A DNA stretch of 7,262 bases from Frondihabitans sp. (GTDB taxonomy: Bacteria; Actinomycetota; Actinomycetes; Actinomycetales; Microbacteriaceae), in contig JAODMX010000386.1 of assembly GCA_025464735.1 (NCBI GenBank), positions 1-7,262 of the forward strand, written 5' to 3'. Position numbers and translations under genes: made by a program. Below the pieces are notes generated by a model, which worked only from the letters and a program-made list of their open reading frames with translations, did no database searches and was not told the DNA's origin. Positions 1-6,673 of the stretch are shown here, one piece after another; the first letter of the stretch is position 1; the number at the start of each line of letters is the position of its first letter.

Positions 1-317
1 GGCTTCGTGACGTAGTCGTCGCCACCGACGGTGAGGCCGGTGATCTTGTCTTCGGTGTCGTCCTTTGCCGTGAGGAACAGGATCGGCGAGGTGTACCCGG
101 ATGAACGCAGGCGCTTCGTGACGCCGAAGCCGTTCATGTCGGGGAGCATGACGTCGAGGATGATCAGGTCGGGTTCCTCTTCGAGGACCGCGGAGATGGC
201 CTGTGCGCCGTTGCCGACAGCTCGCACTGCGAAACCGGCAAACCGGAGGCTCGTGGTCAGGAGATCGCGGATGTTGGGCTCGTCGTCGACGATAAGGATC
301 TTGGGGCCATCGCTCAT
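1..317 (-). CDS. OmpR/PhoB-type two-component response regulator, receiver domain only (3' end beyond window)
   Basis: This is the N-terminal receiver domain of a two-component response regulator; 105 complete codons are present and the gene runs off the left edge. The protein begins MSDGPKILIVDDEPNIRDLL. The acidic pocket is D11-D12, the phosphoacceptor is D55 in a LDVMLPDMNG block, the switch Thr is T83 in LTAKD, and the conserved Lys is K105 followed by Pro. A GGDDY block just before that Lys is typical of OmpR/PhoB-family receivers, so a winged-helix DNA-binding domain is expected in the missing part, but it cannot be seen. A partner kinase would be expected further left. The ATG at 317 gives the canonical N-terminus and has no Shine-Dalgarno sequence upstream; a -10-like element lies directly before it. 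The xpb gene lies upstream on the same strand, 88 bases away, so read-through from xpb is possible. The signal it senses cannot be inferred. Confidence 0.93.
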   Translation of the reverse strand, partial: MSDGPKILIVDDEPNIRDLLTTSLRFAGFAVRAVGNGAQAISAVLEEEPDLIILDVMLPDMNGFGVTKRLRSSGYTSPILFLTAKDDTEDKITGLTVGGDDYVTK

Positions 318-321
318 GAGT

Positions 322-329
322 AAAGTATC
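322..329 (-). promoter_or_regulatory. Putative -10 element of the response-regulator gene
   Basis: Read on the minus strand, overlapping hexamers GATACT (329-324) and TACTTT (327-322) lie 6 and 4 bases before the ATG at 317. No purine-rich ribosome-binding site lies between them and the start. Transcription from this element would begin at or next to the start codon, giving a leaderless mRNA. No convincing -35 hexamer is seen, as is common in actinobacterial promoters. The rest of the gap (330-405) shows only a short imperfect inverted repeat (367-371 with 385-389) and no U-tract terminator after xpb. Confidence 0.35.
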
Positions 330-405
330 TGCGCGCCGTCTAAGCGTTTGCTGGGAGCTTTTCGTACGCCAAATGGTAGCGCGCTGGCGGTCGAACCAGA
401 GAACG

Positions 406-2040
406 CTAGGCCGCCAGGGCGGGCGAATCGAGGATGGTGTAGCTGTAGCCCTGCTCGGCGAGGAACCGCTGGCGATTCTGGGCGAAGTCCTGGTCGACCG
501 TGTCGCGCGACACCAGCGTGTAGAACGACGCCGGCAGCCCGGACTTCTTGGGGCGTAGGAGGCGACCGAGCCGTTGAGCCTCTTCTTGACGCGACCCATA
601 GGATCCGGAGACCTGAATCGCCACAGTCGCTTCCGGCAGGTCGACCGAGAAGTTCGCCACCTTCGACACGACGAGCACTTTGATCTCGCCCTCGCGGAAC
701 GCCTGGTAGAGGCGCTGCCGCTCGTCGACGGTGGTTGCTCCGGTGAGTTTCGGCGCGTGAAGGGCTTCGGCGAGCTCGTCGATCTGGTCGAGGTACTGGC
801 CGATCACGAGGATCTGCTCACCCTCGTGCTTGTCGACGAGCGAACGCACCACGTCGAGCTTGATCGGTGCCGTCGCTGCGAGGCGATACCGTTCGTCGTC
901 GGCCGATGCCGCGTACTCGAGCCGAGCCTCCTGCGGCAGATCGACGCGGACCTCGAAGCAACTGGCCGGCGAGATGAAGCCCTGGGCCTCGATCTCCTTC
1001 CACGGGGCGTCGAACCGCTTGGGCCCGATCAGCGAGAAGACGTCGGCCTCGCGTCCGTCTTCGCGCACGAGGGTTGCCGTGAGTCCGAGGCGGCGGCGCG
1101 CTTGAAGCTCAGCCGTGAGCTTGAACACCGGGGCCGGCAGCAGGTGCACCTCGTCGTAGACGACGAGCCCCCAGTCGAGTGCGTCGAGGAGCGACAGGTG
1201 CGTGTATTTGCCAGCGCGACGAGCTGTCAGGATCTGGTAGGTCGCGATGGTCACCGGCTTCACCTCTTTCACGGCTCCGGAATACTCGCCGATCTCGTCT
1301 TCCGTGAGGCTTGTGCGCTTCAGGAGTTCGTCGCGCCACTGCCGGGCCGAGACCGTGTTGGTGACCAGGATCAGGGTGGTCGTCTTGGCCTCGGCCATCG
1401 CGCCCGCGCCGACGAGGGTCTTGCCGGCCCCGCAGGGGAGGACGACCACGCCGGATCCGCCAGCGAAGAAGTTGTCGACTGCCTGCTGCTGGTAGCCGCG
1501 AAGGTTCCAGTCGGTGGTGTCGAGGTCGATGGGGTGCGGGGTTCCCGGGGTGTAGCCCGCGTGGTCTTCTGCTGGCCAGCCGAGCTTGATGAGCTGCTGC
1601 TTGACCTCGCCGCGGGCCCACTCGGCGAGCTCGTAGACGTCGTCGCTGCGCTTGCCGACGAGGAGCTCGGCGATCTTCTTGTTGCGAGACACCTCGCGCA
1701 GCACGGCGTCGTCGGTGCCGCGGAGGAGGAGCTGCTTGCCGTCGCGCTCGATCACGATCCGGCCATACCGGGCGACCGTCTCGCCGATGTCGACGGTGAC
1801 GCTCTGCGGGACGGGGAACTTGGAGTACTTCTCGAGCGTGCCGAGCATGTCTTCGGCGCTGTGGCCGGCGGCGCGCGCGTTCCAGAGCCCCAGCCGCGTG
1901 ATGCGGTACGTGTGTACGTGTTCCGGTGCGCGTTCGAGCTCGGCGAAGACGCTGAGATCGTGCCGCGCGTCGTCCGCATCGGGGTGGGCAACCTCGAGCA
2001 GGACCGTGCGGTCGCTCTGGACGATCAGGGGTCCGTTCAC
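406..2040 (-). CDS. xpb: Bacterial XPB/ERCC3-type superfamily 2 DNA helicase
   Basis: This 544-residue ATP-dependent DNA helicase/translocase belongs to the bacterial XPB (Rad25/Ssl2) group; relatives unwind DNA 3' to 5' and are linked to DNA repair. Residues 1 to about 165 form the N-terminal region ahead of the helicase core. A Q-like motif, LRGYQQQAV, starts at 180. Walker A is GAGKT at 204-208 and the DEAH-type box is DEVH at 296-299. Motif III is TAT at 321-323, and the XPB-specific RED motif is at 326-328. Motif VI, QRLGRLLRPK, is at 489-498, preceded by a GSYGSRQEEA block typical of XPB. No key residue is missing and the length is normal for bacterial XPB. The start is GTG at 2040; an in-frame TGA two codons upstream excludes a longer protein. 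The helicase-associated gene lies 106 bases upstream on the same strand, a pairing also known in mycobacteria. Function in repair is inferred from the family. Confidence 0.96.
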   Translation of the reverse strand: MNGPLIVQSDRTVLLEVAHPDADDARHDLSVFAELERAPEHVHTYRITRLGLWNARAAGHSAEDMLGTLEKYSKFPVPQSVTVDIGETVARYGRIVIERDGKQLLLRGTDDAVLREVSRNKKIAELLVGKRSDDVYELAEWARGEVKQQLIKLGWPAEDHAGYTPGTPHPIDLDTTDWNLRGYQQQAVDNFFAGGSGVVVLPCGAGKTLVGAGAMAEAKTTTLILVTNTVSARQWRDELLKRTSLTEDEIGEYSGAVKEVKPVTIATYQILTARRAGKYTHLSLLDALDWGLVVYDEVHLLPAPVFKLTAELQARRRLGLTATLVREDGREADVFSLIGPKRFDAPWKEIEAQGFISPASCFEVRVDLPQEARLEYAASADDERYRLAATAPIKLDVVRSLVDKHEGEQILVIGQYLDQIDELAEALHAPKLTGATTVDERQRLYQAFREGEIKVLVVSKVANFSVDLPEATVAIQVSGSYGSRQEEAQRLGRLLRPKKSGLPASFYTLVSRDTVDQDFAQNRQRFLAEQGYSYTILDSPALAA

Positions 2041-2048
2041 AACCGCTC

Positions 2049-2054
2049 AGTCTA
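2049..2054 (-). promoter_or_regulatory. Putative -10 element of xpb
   Basis: The minus strand reads TAGACT here (TAnnnT type), 8 bases before the GTG start of xpb. The spacer, GAGCGGTT, holds only a poor ribosome-binding match. Transcription could start at or next to the GTG, giving xpb its own leaderless transcript in addition to read-through from the gene upstream. No -35 is recognisable; the region behind it is a G+C block with a 6-bp inverted repeat (2073-2078 with 2083-2088). Confidence 0.35.
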
Positions 2055-2111
2055 TGCGCGCAGGCTGCGAGCCCGCCCGGCTGGGCGGCGGGGGTTATCG
2101 GCGGAGGCGGT

Positions 2112-2133
2112 AGTCCGCGGACTGGCGTCCGCG
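2112..2133 (-). other. GC-rich hairpin and overlapping 12-bp palindrome between helicase-partner gene and xpb
   Basis: Positions 2112-2123 are a perfect 12-base palindrome, AGTCCGCGGACT. Overlapping it, 2116-2122 (CGCGGAC) pairs with 2127-2133 (GTCCGCG) across a 4-base loop. On the minus-strand transcript this 7-bp hairpin begins 13 bases after the stop codon of the helicase-associated gene. No U-tract follows, so it is not a standard intrinsic terminator. It could be an RNA stabiliser, a weak attenuator or a protein site, or simply a by-product of GC richness. Confidence 0.35.
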
Positions 2134-2146
2134 CCGAAAACTGCCG

Positions 2147-4033
2147 TCAGCGGGGCAGCGTCGCCACGGCGACGATGCTCGACAGGGGGAGCGTGCGCTC
2201 GATGTCGGACTTCTTGTCGCGACCGCGGACGCGCCCACCGCCGACGCCGGTCGGCTCCATCTGGAGCTCAGAAGTCGCCCCGTCGGGGAGCGCCACGGTG
2301 ACGACCACCGTGATCCTCGCCTTGACGGCCGCGTCGAGCTGACGGGCGATCCAGGCGCGATCGGTGTCTTCGGGGGTGTCGCCGGAGCTCGTAGCGACGC
2401 GAGCAACGAGATCGATGATCGGGTCGGAGGTCTCGGCGGCCGCGGCGCGGCGCGGTCGCCGCCTGATGGGAGAACGGAGGGGCTCGCGATCGTTGTCCTC
2501 GAGTACGACGGGGTACCGCTCGTCGCTCAGCGACCAGTACACGGTCTCGGCGTCGAACCGGGAGAGCATGCGCAGGGCGTCCACTCGGTACAGGCCGAGC
2601 GGAGCGAGCGCCTGGTCGACCTCGACGGTGTCGATGAGGGCGACCTCGTTGCTTCTCAGCAGGCTGGTAGCGCCGAGGGACCGGGCCTGGGCGTCCAGGT
2701 CGCTCGAGTCGAGCGTCGAGACCCGATAGCGACCGTGGCGGGCTGCCGTCTCCGTCAGGAGGTAGTCGACGGGCTGGGGAATCCCGGTCGAGGAGATCGA
2801 GGTGAGGAAGGCGCGGAGGGATTCCTCGGAGTCGCCCTCGCTCAGGGCCCGCTGGATCCCTGCCTCGCTGATTCTGTAGGTCGCGGCGAGCCCGGCGCTC
2901 TCGACGCCGGCGATGGTGCGAAGACGGGCATCCAGGTCGGGCGAGAGAGGGCCGGGGGCGACGACAGTGAGATCGTGCTGCAGATACACCCGGTCGATGG
3001 GCGCGGGCATCAGGGAGGCGACAATGTCGCGGGCTGCGCCGACACCCTCACGGAGCAGCGCCACGGCGGCGCTGGTCGGGCGACCGTCGACCGTGAGGCC
3101 GAAGAGCTCCGCAGCGCGTGAGAACCTCTCAAGGCGATCGGGCAGCCAGGCGCCGCCCGCGGGGAAGAGCCAGGCCGAGAACGTTCGAAGCGGATCGCCC
3201 CACGAGGTGTCGGCGCGCTGGTCGAGGATCACCCGGATCTCGCGGGGCAAGGAGGACAGCCAGGACGCCACGAGGGTTGCCCAGCGTTCGGACCAGGTTG
3301 AGAGCAGCCAGGCCTCGGCTCGTGCCGTCGGCGTCCAGCCGTCGCGACCGAGCTCGACCAGACCGGCCGAGGCGGCGGCGAGGAGGATCGGAGCGACGTC
3401 GTCGACATCGACGCGGGCGGCCTCGGCGAGGCGACGTGTCTCAGGCAGGGCGAGCCCACCCTTGGCGAGCTCCCGAGCGGGAGACTCGGTCACGGCTCGG
3501 ACGATCTCGGCGACCTCGATGACGATCGCATAGAGGCGCTCGGCGCTCCTCGCGTCGTGGGCCGTGCGATCGAGGCTGTCGACGGTCTCGAGGACGACCG
3601 GCGGCAGGGTCGATCCCAGCGCGGCGGCGGAGAGAGCAGTGTCGTCGTCGAGGGTGGCGGTGACCGGTTCGAAGGCGAGGACGAGGTCGCCGTCGCGACT
3701 CACCAGGAACAGATCGGCCAGATGAGAGGCGGCACGGTCGACTTCGTCGACGGACACGTCGAAGTCCGGCGCAGCTACCTCGAGGAGGTCGGCGGGAGAC
3801 GCCGACGTGTGCGCCGCCTGAAGGGTGAGGAGAGCGATCCGGTCGAGGCGACTGAGTGCCTCCCTGACCGAAGCCGCATCGAGCAGCGCATCGGCGAGGT
3901 CGAAGGCGTCCCGCACAGTCGACGGTCGAGCGATGACGCGCTCGCGGAGCCGCAGGGTCAGCTGATCGGGCTCGAGACCGCGCAGAACCCCGGCGAGGTC
4001 GAGAGCGCTAGCCACGGGGCGCCTCTGCCCCAT
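2147..4033 (-). CDS. Helicase-associated protein (XPB/Ssl2 N-terminal-like, Helicase_C_3 family)
   Basis: This 628-residue protein has no Walker motifs, so it is not itself a helicase. It matches the actinobacterial family annotated as helicase-associated domain protein, regularly found beside bacterial XPB (recalled example: the neighbour of Rv0861c in M. tuberculosis). Residues 60-112 and about 197-243 look like winged-helix segments. Residues about 347-470 are the family hallmark, starting VYLQHDLTVVAPGPLSPDL and including TYRISEAGIQRAL at 385-397; this matches the domain named after the XPB/Ssl2 N-terminus. A basic, Arg-rich linker follows at 521-529. The last 65 residues (ITVVVTVALPDG, MEPTGVGGGRVRGRD, LPLSSIVAV) resemble the latter half of a WYL ligand-sensing domain. 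The ATG at 4033 has no ribosome-binding site. A GTG at 4015 (Val7) is preceded by AGAGG six bases away and may be the true start. It probably works with XPB on DNA; the exact role is unknown. Confidence 0.9.
   Translation of the reverse strand: MGQRRPVASALDLAGVLRGLEPDQLTLRLRERVIARPSTVRDAFDLADALLDAASVREALSRLDRIALLTLQAAHTSASPADLLEVAAPDFDVSVDEVDRAASHLADLFLVSRDGDLVLAFEPVTATLDDDTALSAAALGSTLPPVVLETVDSLDRTAHDARSAERLYAIVIEVAEIVRAVTESPARELAKGGLALPETRRLAEAARVDVDDVAPILLAAASAGLVELGRDGWTPTARAEAWLLSTWSERWATLVASWLSSLPREIRVILDQRADTSWGDPLRTFSAWLFPAGGAWLPDRLERFSRAAELFGLTVDGRPTSAAVALLREGVGAARDIVASLMPAPIDRVYLQHDLTVVAPGPLSPDLDARLRTIAGVESAGLAATYRISEAGIQRALSEGDSEESLRAFLTSISSTGIPQPVDYLLTETAARHGRYRVSTLDSSDLDAQARSLGATSLLRSNEVALIDTVEVDQALAPLGLYRVDALRMLSRFDAETVYWSLSDERYPVVLEDNDREPLRSPIRRRPRRAAAAETSDPIIDLVARVATSSGDTPEDTDRAWIARQLDAAVKARITVVVTVALPDGATSELQMEPTGVGGGRVRGRDKKSDIERTLPLSSIVAVATLPR
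4022..4026 (-). promoter_or_regulatory. Ribosome-binding site pointing to an internal GTG start (4015) of the helicase-associated gene
   Basis: The minus strand reads AGAGG followed by CGCCCC and then GTG at 4015-4013, which is Val7 of the longest reading. The ATG at 4033 is preceded by CCGGCCGGCGCCGAC, with no Shine-Dalgarno match. The shorter protein would begin with Val-Ala-Ser-Ala-Leu-Asp-Leu and be 622 residues long. The gap to the membrane-protein gene upstream is 18 bases for the ATG start and 36 for the GTG start. Confidence 0.5.
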
Positions 4034-4051
4034 GTCGGCGCCGGCCGGGTA

Positions 4052-4333
4052 TCAGCGTCTCTCGCCCCGGGCTTCTCGGGAACGGCGGATGACACTGACG
4101 ATGACGTAGGCGATCACGAGGATGATCGCGATCGGGAATGCGATCTCCGGCAGCAGGGTGATGGTCGGCCAGATGCCGGCCGAACTGTTGCCGTGCCCCG
4201 AGATCGCGGCGATGATCACGATCAGGATGCACACCACACCGAGGCCGATAACAGTTGGGAAAGCGAACAGCAGGGCGCGCTCGACACGACGGACGCCTGA
4301 GCGTTCTTCTGCGGGTTGCGGGTTCTTGGCCAC
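4052..4333 (-). CDS. Small two-helix membrane protein of unknown function
   Basis: This is a 93-residue protein I do not recognise by name. The N-terminus is polar and basic (residues 1-19). The first hydrophobic helix spans about 20-44, a short polar loop (GHGNSSAG) covers 46-53, and the second helix spans about 58-82. The C-terminus is strongly basic, RRSREARGERR. Positive charge at both ends predicts that both termini face the cytoplasm, with the loop outside. No catalytic motif is visible. The start is GTG at 4333 with no Shine-Dalgarno sequence; a TAnnnT hexamer 7 bases upstream suggests a leaderless start. It is the first gene of the minus-strand run and lies 18 bases ahead of the longest form of the helicase-associated gene, so co-transcription is likely. 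The hydrophobic pattern and codon use make it a convincing gene, but nothing shown ties it functionally to DNA repair. Confidence 0.8.
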   Translation of the reverse strand: MAKNPQPAEERSGVRRVERALLFAFPTVIGLGVVCILIVIIAAISGHGNSSAGIWPTITLLPEIAFPIAIILVIAYVIVSVIRRSREARGERR

Positions 4334-4340
4334 GATGCCC

Positions 4341-4346
4341 AGCGTA
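4341..4346 (-). promoter_or_regulatory. Putative -10 element of the membrane protein / helicase-partner / xpb operon
   Basis: The minus strand reads TACGCT here (TAnnnT), followed by 7 bases (GGGCATC) and then the GTG start at 4333. No ribosome-binding site is present, so a leaderless transcript is likely. Upstream, 4348-4353 (CGGGGC) and 4360-4365 (GCCCCG) form a 6-bp inverted repeat with a 6-base spacer, between this element and the -10 of the divergent cold-shock gene. This could be an operator; that is inference only. Confidence 0.4.
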
Positions 4347-4373
4347 GCGGGGCCGCGACGCCCCGTGTCCCCG

Positions 4374-4379
4374 TATGCT
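4374..4379 (+). promoter_or_regulatory. Putative -10 element of the cold-shock gene
   Basis: TATGCT matches the TAnnnT type and sits 30 bases before the ATG at 4410. A start of transcription near 4386 would give a leader of about 24 bases that includes the AGGAG ribosome-binding site. No TTGACA-like -35 is present at the usual distance; the region there is GC-rich. The leader is too short for the long cold-responsive 5' region known from E. coli cspA. Confidence 0.45.
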
Positions 4380-4397
4380 TATGAGGCCCCAAAACCT

Positions 4398-4402
4398 AGG
4401 AG
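4398..4402 (+). promoter_or_regulatory. Ribosome-binding site of the cold-shock gene
   Basis: AGGAG is followed by a 7-base spacer and the ATG at 4410. This strong Shine-Dalgarno sequence fixes the start of the cold-shock protein and excludes the longer in-frame upstream reading that begins at 4122. It contrasts with the minus-strand genes in the window, most of which have no such site. Confidence 0.85.
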
Positions 4403-4409
4403 TTCACTC

Positions 4410-4787
4410 ATGCCCACCGGCAAGGTCAAGTTCTACGACGACGAGAAAGGCTTTGGCTTCATCTCCACCGATGATGGCCAAGAGGTCTTCCTCCATGCGT
4501 CCGCTCTGCCCGCCGGCACGACCGGTGTCAAAGCCGGCACCCGGCTCGAGTTCGGCATCGCCGACGGGAAGAAGGGAGCGCAGGCGCTCTCGGTCCACGT
4601 GCTCGAGCAGGCTCCGAGCATGGTCGAGCGTTCTCGCCGGTCCGCCGAAGACATGGCAGTCATCGTCGAAGACCTCGTGAAGATGCTCGACGGTGTCGGC
4701 AATCGCCTCCGCCGCGGTCGCTACCCCGAGAACGGCAAGCAGGTCGCCGCCGTGCTGCGCAAGATCGCCGAACAGCTCGATGCCTGA
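4410..4787 (+). CDS. Cold-shock domain nucleic-acid-binding protein with a C-terminal helical extension
   Basis: This 125-residue protein has a cold-shock domain (residues 1 to about 65) plus a 60-residue tail. The domain begins MPTGKVKFYDDEKGFGFIST. RNP1 is KGFGFI at 13-18 and RNP2 is VFLHAS at 26-31; these bind single-stranded RNA or DNA. F8 replaces the tryptophan found at this place in E. coli CspA. Ordinary CspA proteins are about 67-70 residues long, so the tail is extra. It looks helical and basic, with RRGRYPENGKQ at 101-111, ending AEQLDA. A similar extension, as I recall, occurs in the larger mycobacterial cold-shock protein (Rv0871), so this is a family trait and not a recent fusion. 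The gene opens a two-gene unit; its stop codon overlaps the DUF3027 start by 8 bases. The likely role is an RNA chaperone or transcription-related protein in the cytoplasm; cold induction is not shown. Confidence 0.95.
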   Translation: MPTGKVKFYDDEKGFGFISTDDGQEVFLHASALPAGTTGVKAGTRLEFGIADGKKGAQALSVHVLEQAPSMVERSRRSAEDMAVIVEDLVKMLDGVGNRLRRGRYPENGKQVAAVLRKIAEQLDA

Positions 4788-5316
4788 CGCCGTTTCGTCC
4801 GAGACTCTTGGCGAGCTGGCTCGCACGGCGCTCCTCGAGATCACCCGCGACGACACGATCGGCGACCTCATCGACATCGTTGAGGGCCCCGAAGACACGC
4901 AGACCGTCCACTTCGCCAACACCCTGCCCGGCTCCCCGGGCTGGATCTGGACCGTCAGCGTCGCCACAATCGAGGGCGAAGAGCCGACCGTGCTCGAAAC
5001 CGAGCTTGTTCCCGGCGAGACGTCGCTGCTGGCGCCCGACTGGGTGCCGTGGGTCGAACGGCTCGCCGAGTACGAAGCCTCTCAGGAGGCGGCGGGCGAG
5101 GACGCCGGCGACGAGTCGGACGACGACGATGACGATGAGTCGGACGAAGACGATGACGAGTCGGACGAAGACGACTTCGACGACACCGAAGACGACGATG
5201 ACGACGACCTCGGCGACGATGAGTTCGACGGCGTCGACCTCGAGGAGGCCGCGGAGGCGGCCGGCCTCGACGAGTCTGGCGACGATGACGAGTCGGACGA
5301 CTCCGACCGCCCCTAG
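4780..5316 (+). CDS. DUF3027 family protein with a long acidic C-terminal tail
   Basis: This 178-residue protein has a folded N-terminal part (about 8-97) matching the actinobacterial DUF3027 family. The recognisable blocks are VHFANTLPGSPGWIWTVSVA at 43-62 and ELVPGETSLLAPDWVPWVER at 75-94. No function is established that I know of. Residues 107-176 are almost entirely Asp, Glu, Ser and Gly, and must be disordered and strongly negative; typical family members are, from memory, longer and continue with ordered sequence instead. The start is ATG at 4780, inside the last codons of the cold-shock gene, with an 8-base overlap and no Shine-Dalgarno sequence. This implies translational coupling. 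An in-frame ATG exists further upstream at 4693, but it would lie deep in the cold-shock gene and add 29 residues outside the family domain. The coupling suggests a shared nucleic-acid-related job with the cold-shock protein (inference). A 72-base palindrome follows 12 bases after the stop. Confidence 0.87.
   Translation: MPDAVSSETLGELARTALLEITRDDTIGDLIDIVEGPEDTQTVHFANTLPGSPGWIWTVSVATIEGEEPTVLETELVPGETSLLAPDWVPWVERLAEYEASQEAAGEDAGDESDDDDDDESDEDDDESDEDDFDDTEDDDDDDLGDDEFDGVDLEEAAEAAGLDESGDDDESDDSDRP
5113..5175 (+). repeat. Short in-frame tandem repeat encoding ESDxDD units
   Basis: Three adjacent units each begin GAGTCGGACGA: 5113-5136 (24 bases, ESDDDDDD), 5137-5157 (21 bases, ESDEDDD) and 5158-5175 (18 bases, ESDEDD). 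The last two are identical over 17 bases. Unit lengths differ by one codon, so the frame is kept, as expected of slippage-prone coding repeats. A further partial copy, GAGTCGGACGAC, lies at 5291-5302 near the end of the same gene. Confidence 0.7.
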
Positions 5317-5328
5317 CCCCGCCTGCAC

Positions 5329-5400
5329 CGCTAAACCCTCGCCGTCGGTCGCGACGGTGGTCCTAGGACCACCGCGACAGCCGACGGCGAGGGTTTAGCG
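5329..5400. terminator. 72-base near-perfect palindrome, probable bidirectional terminator between convergent genes
   Basis: The outer arms 5329-5348 and 5381-5400 are perfect 20-base reverse complements (CGCTAAACCCTCGCC at the left end). The core 5355-5374 is a perfect 20-base palindrome centred on CCTAGG. The two are separated by 6-base segments that pair poorly (TCGCGA and CGACAG). All parts share one centre, so either strand's RNA can fold into one very long hairpin: 20 bp, an internal loop, then 8-10 bp closed by a tight loop. It begins 12 bases after the DUF3027 stop and ends 5 bases before the serC stop codon. No U-tract follows on either side, but TTTAG or its complement sits at the stem base. 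The position favours a bidirectional terminator; a palindromic repeat element is the alternative. Confidence 0.75.
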
Positions 5401-5405
5401 CGCGG

Positions 5406-6602
<1,197 letters not shown>

Positions 6603-6618
6603 CTAAGGCGTGAGCCAG

Positions 6619-6624
6619 TAGGAT
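6619..6624 (+). promoter_or_regulatory. Possible -10 element of the iron-repressor gene
   Basis: TAGGAT (TAnnnT) lies 50 bases before the TTG start at 6674, in the divergent 149-base gap shared with serC. A start near 6631 would give a leader of about 43 bases. That leader contains the small hairpin GCGC-AAA-GCGC (6628-6638) and a 10-base palindrome GAGCATGCTC (6649-6658). No -35 match and no recognisable iron-box operator is visible, so autoregulation is not supported. Confidence 0.3.
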
Positions 6625-6662
6625 TTGGCGCAAAGCGCGCTGGCATTTGAGCATGCTCTACC

Positions 6663-6668
6663 GGGAGG
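6663..6668 (+). promoter_or_regulatory. Ribosome-binding site that fixes a TTG start for the iron repressor
   Basis: GGGAGG is followed by 5 bases and TTG at 6674. An in-frame ATG at 6653 would add seven residues (MLYREVP), but this site would then lie inside the coding sequence and no comparable site precedes that ATG. Numbering from the TTG puts the metal ligands exactly at the DtxR/IdeR positions (Met10, Cys102, Glu105, His106), which independently supports it. Confidence 0.8.
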
Positions 6669-6673
6669 TTCCG

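Noticed and set aside
367..389. Short inverted repeat after the xpb stop considered as its terminator
   Set aside because: It has only a 5-bp stem with a 13-base loop and no U-tract. The evidence is too weak to call.
574..2301. A 575-codon open frame on the plus strand opposite xpb
   Set aside because: It lies wholly antisense to the clear XPB helicase, with no ribosome-binding site and no recognisable domain. Long open antisense frames are expected in GC-rich genes with strong codon bias.
2735..4300. Several plus-strand frames (for example 2735-3121, 2913-3533, 3557-4300) opposite the helicase-associated gene
   Set aside because: They are Arg/Gly/Ser-rich or otherwise low-complexity shadows of the real minus-strand gene and show no domain or start signal.
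4348..4365. 6-bp inverted repeat CGGGGC/GCCCCG considered as a terminator or operator
   Set aside because: It lies between two divergent promoters, so it cannot be a terminator for either gene, and it is short enough to arise by chance in GC-rich DNA. It is mentioned only in the promoter entry.
4122..4409. An upstream extension of the cold-shock reading frame to an ATG at 4122
   Set aside because: The extension covers the divergent promoter and the antisense of the membrane gene. The strong AGGAG site at 4398-4402 and the canonical MPTGKVKFYD start place the true start at 4410.
4660..5328. A minus-strand frame with a very hydrophobic Val-rich segment, resembling a membrane protein
   Set aside because: It is the reverse complement of the Asp/Glu codon repeat (GAC/GAT/GAG read backwards give Val, Ile and Leu). 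The plus-strand reading has the DUF3027 domain and is coupled to the cold-shock gene.
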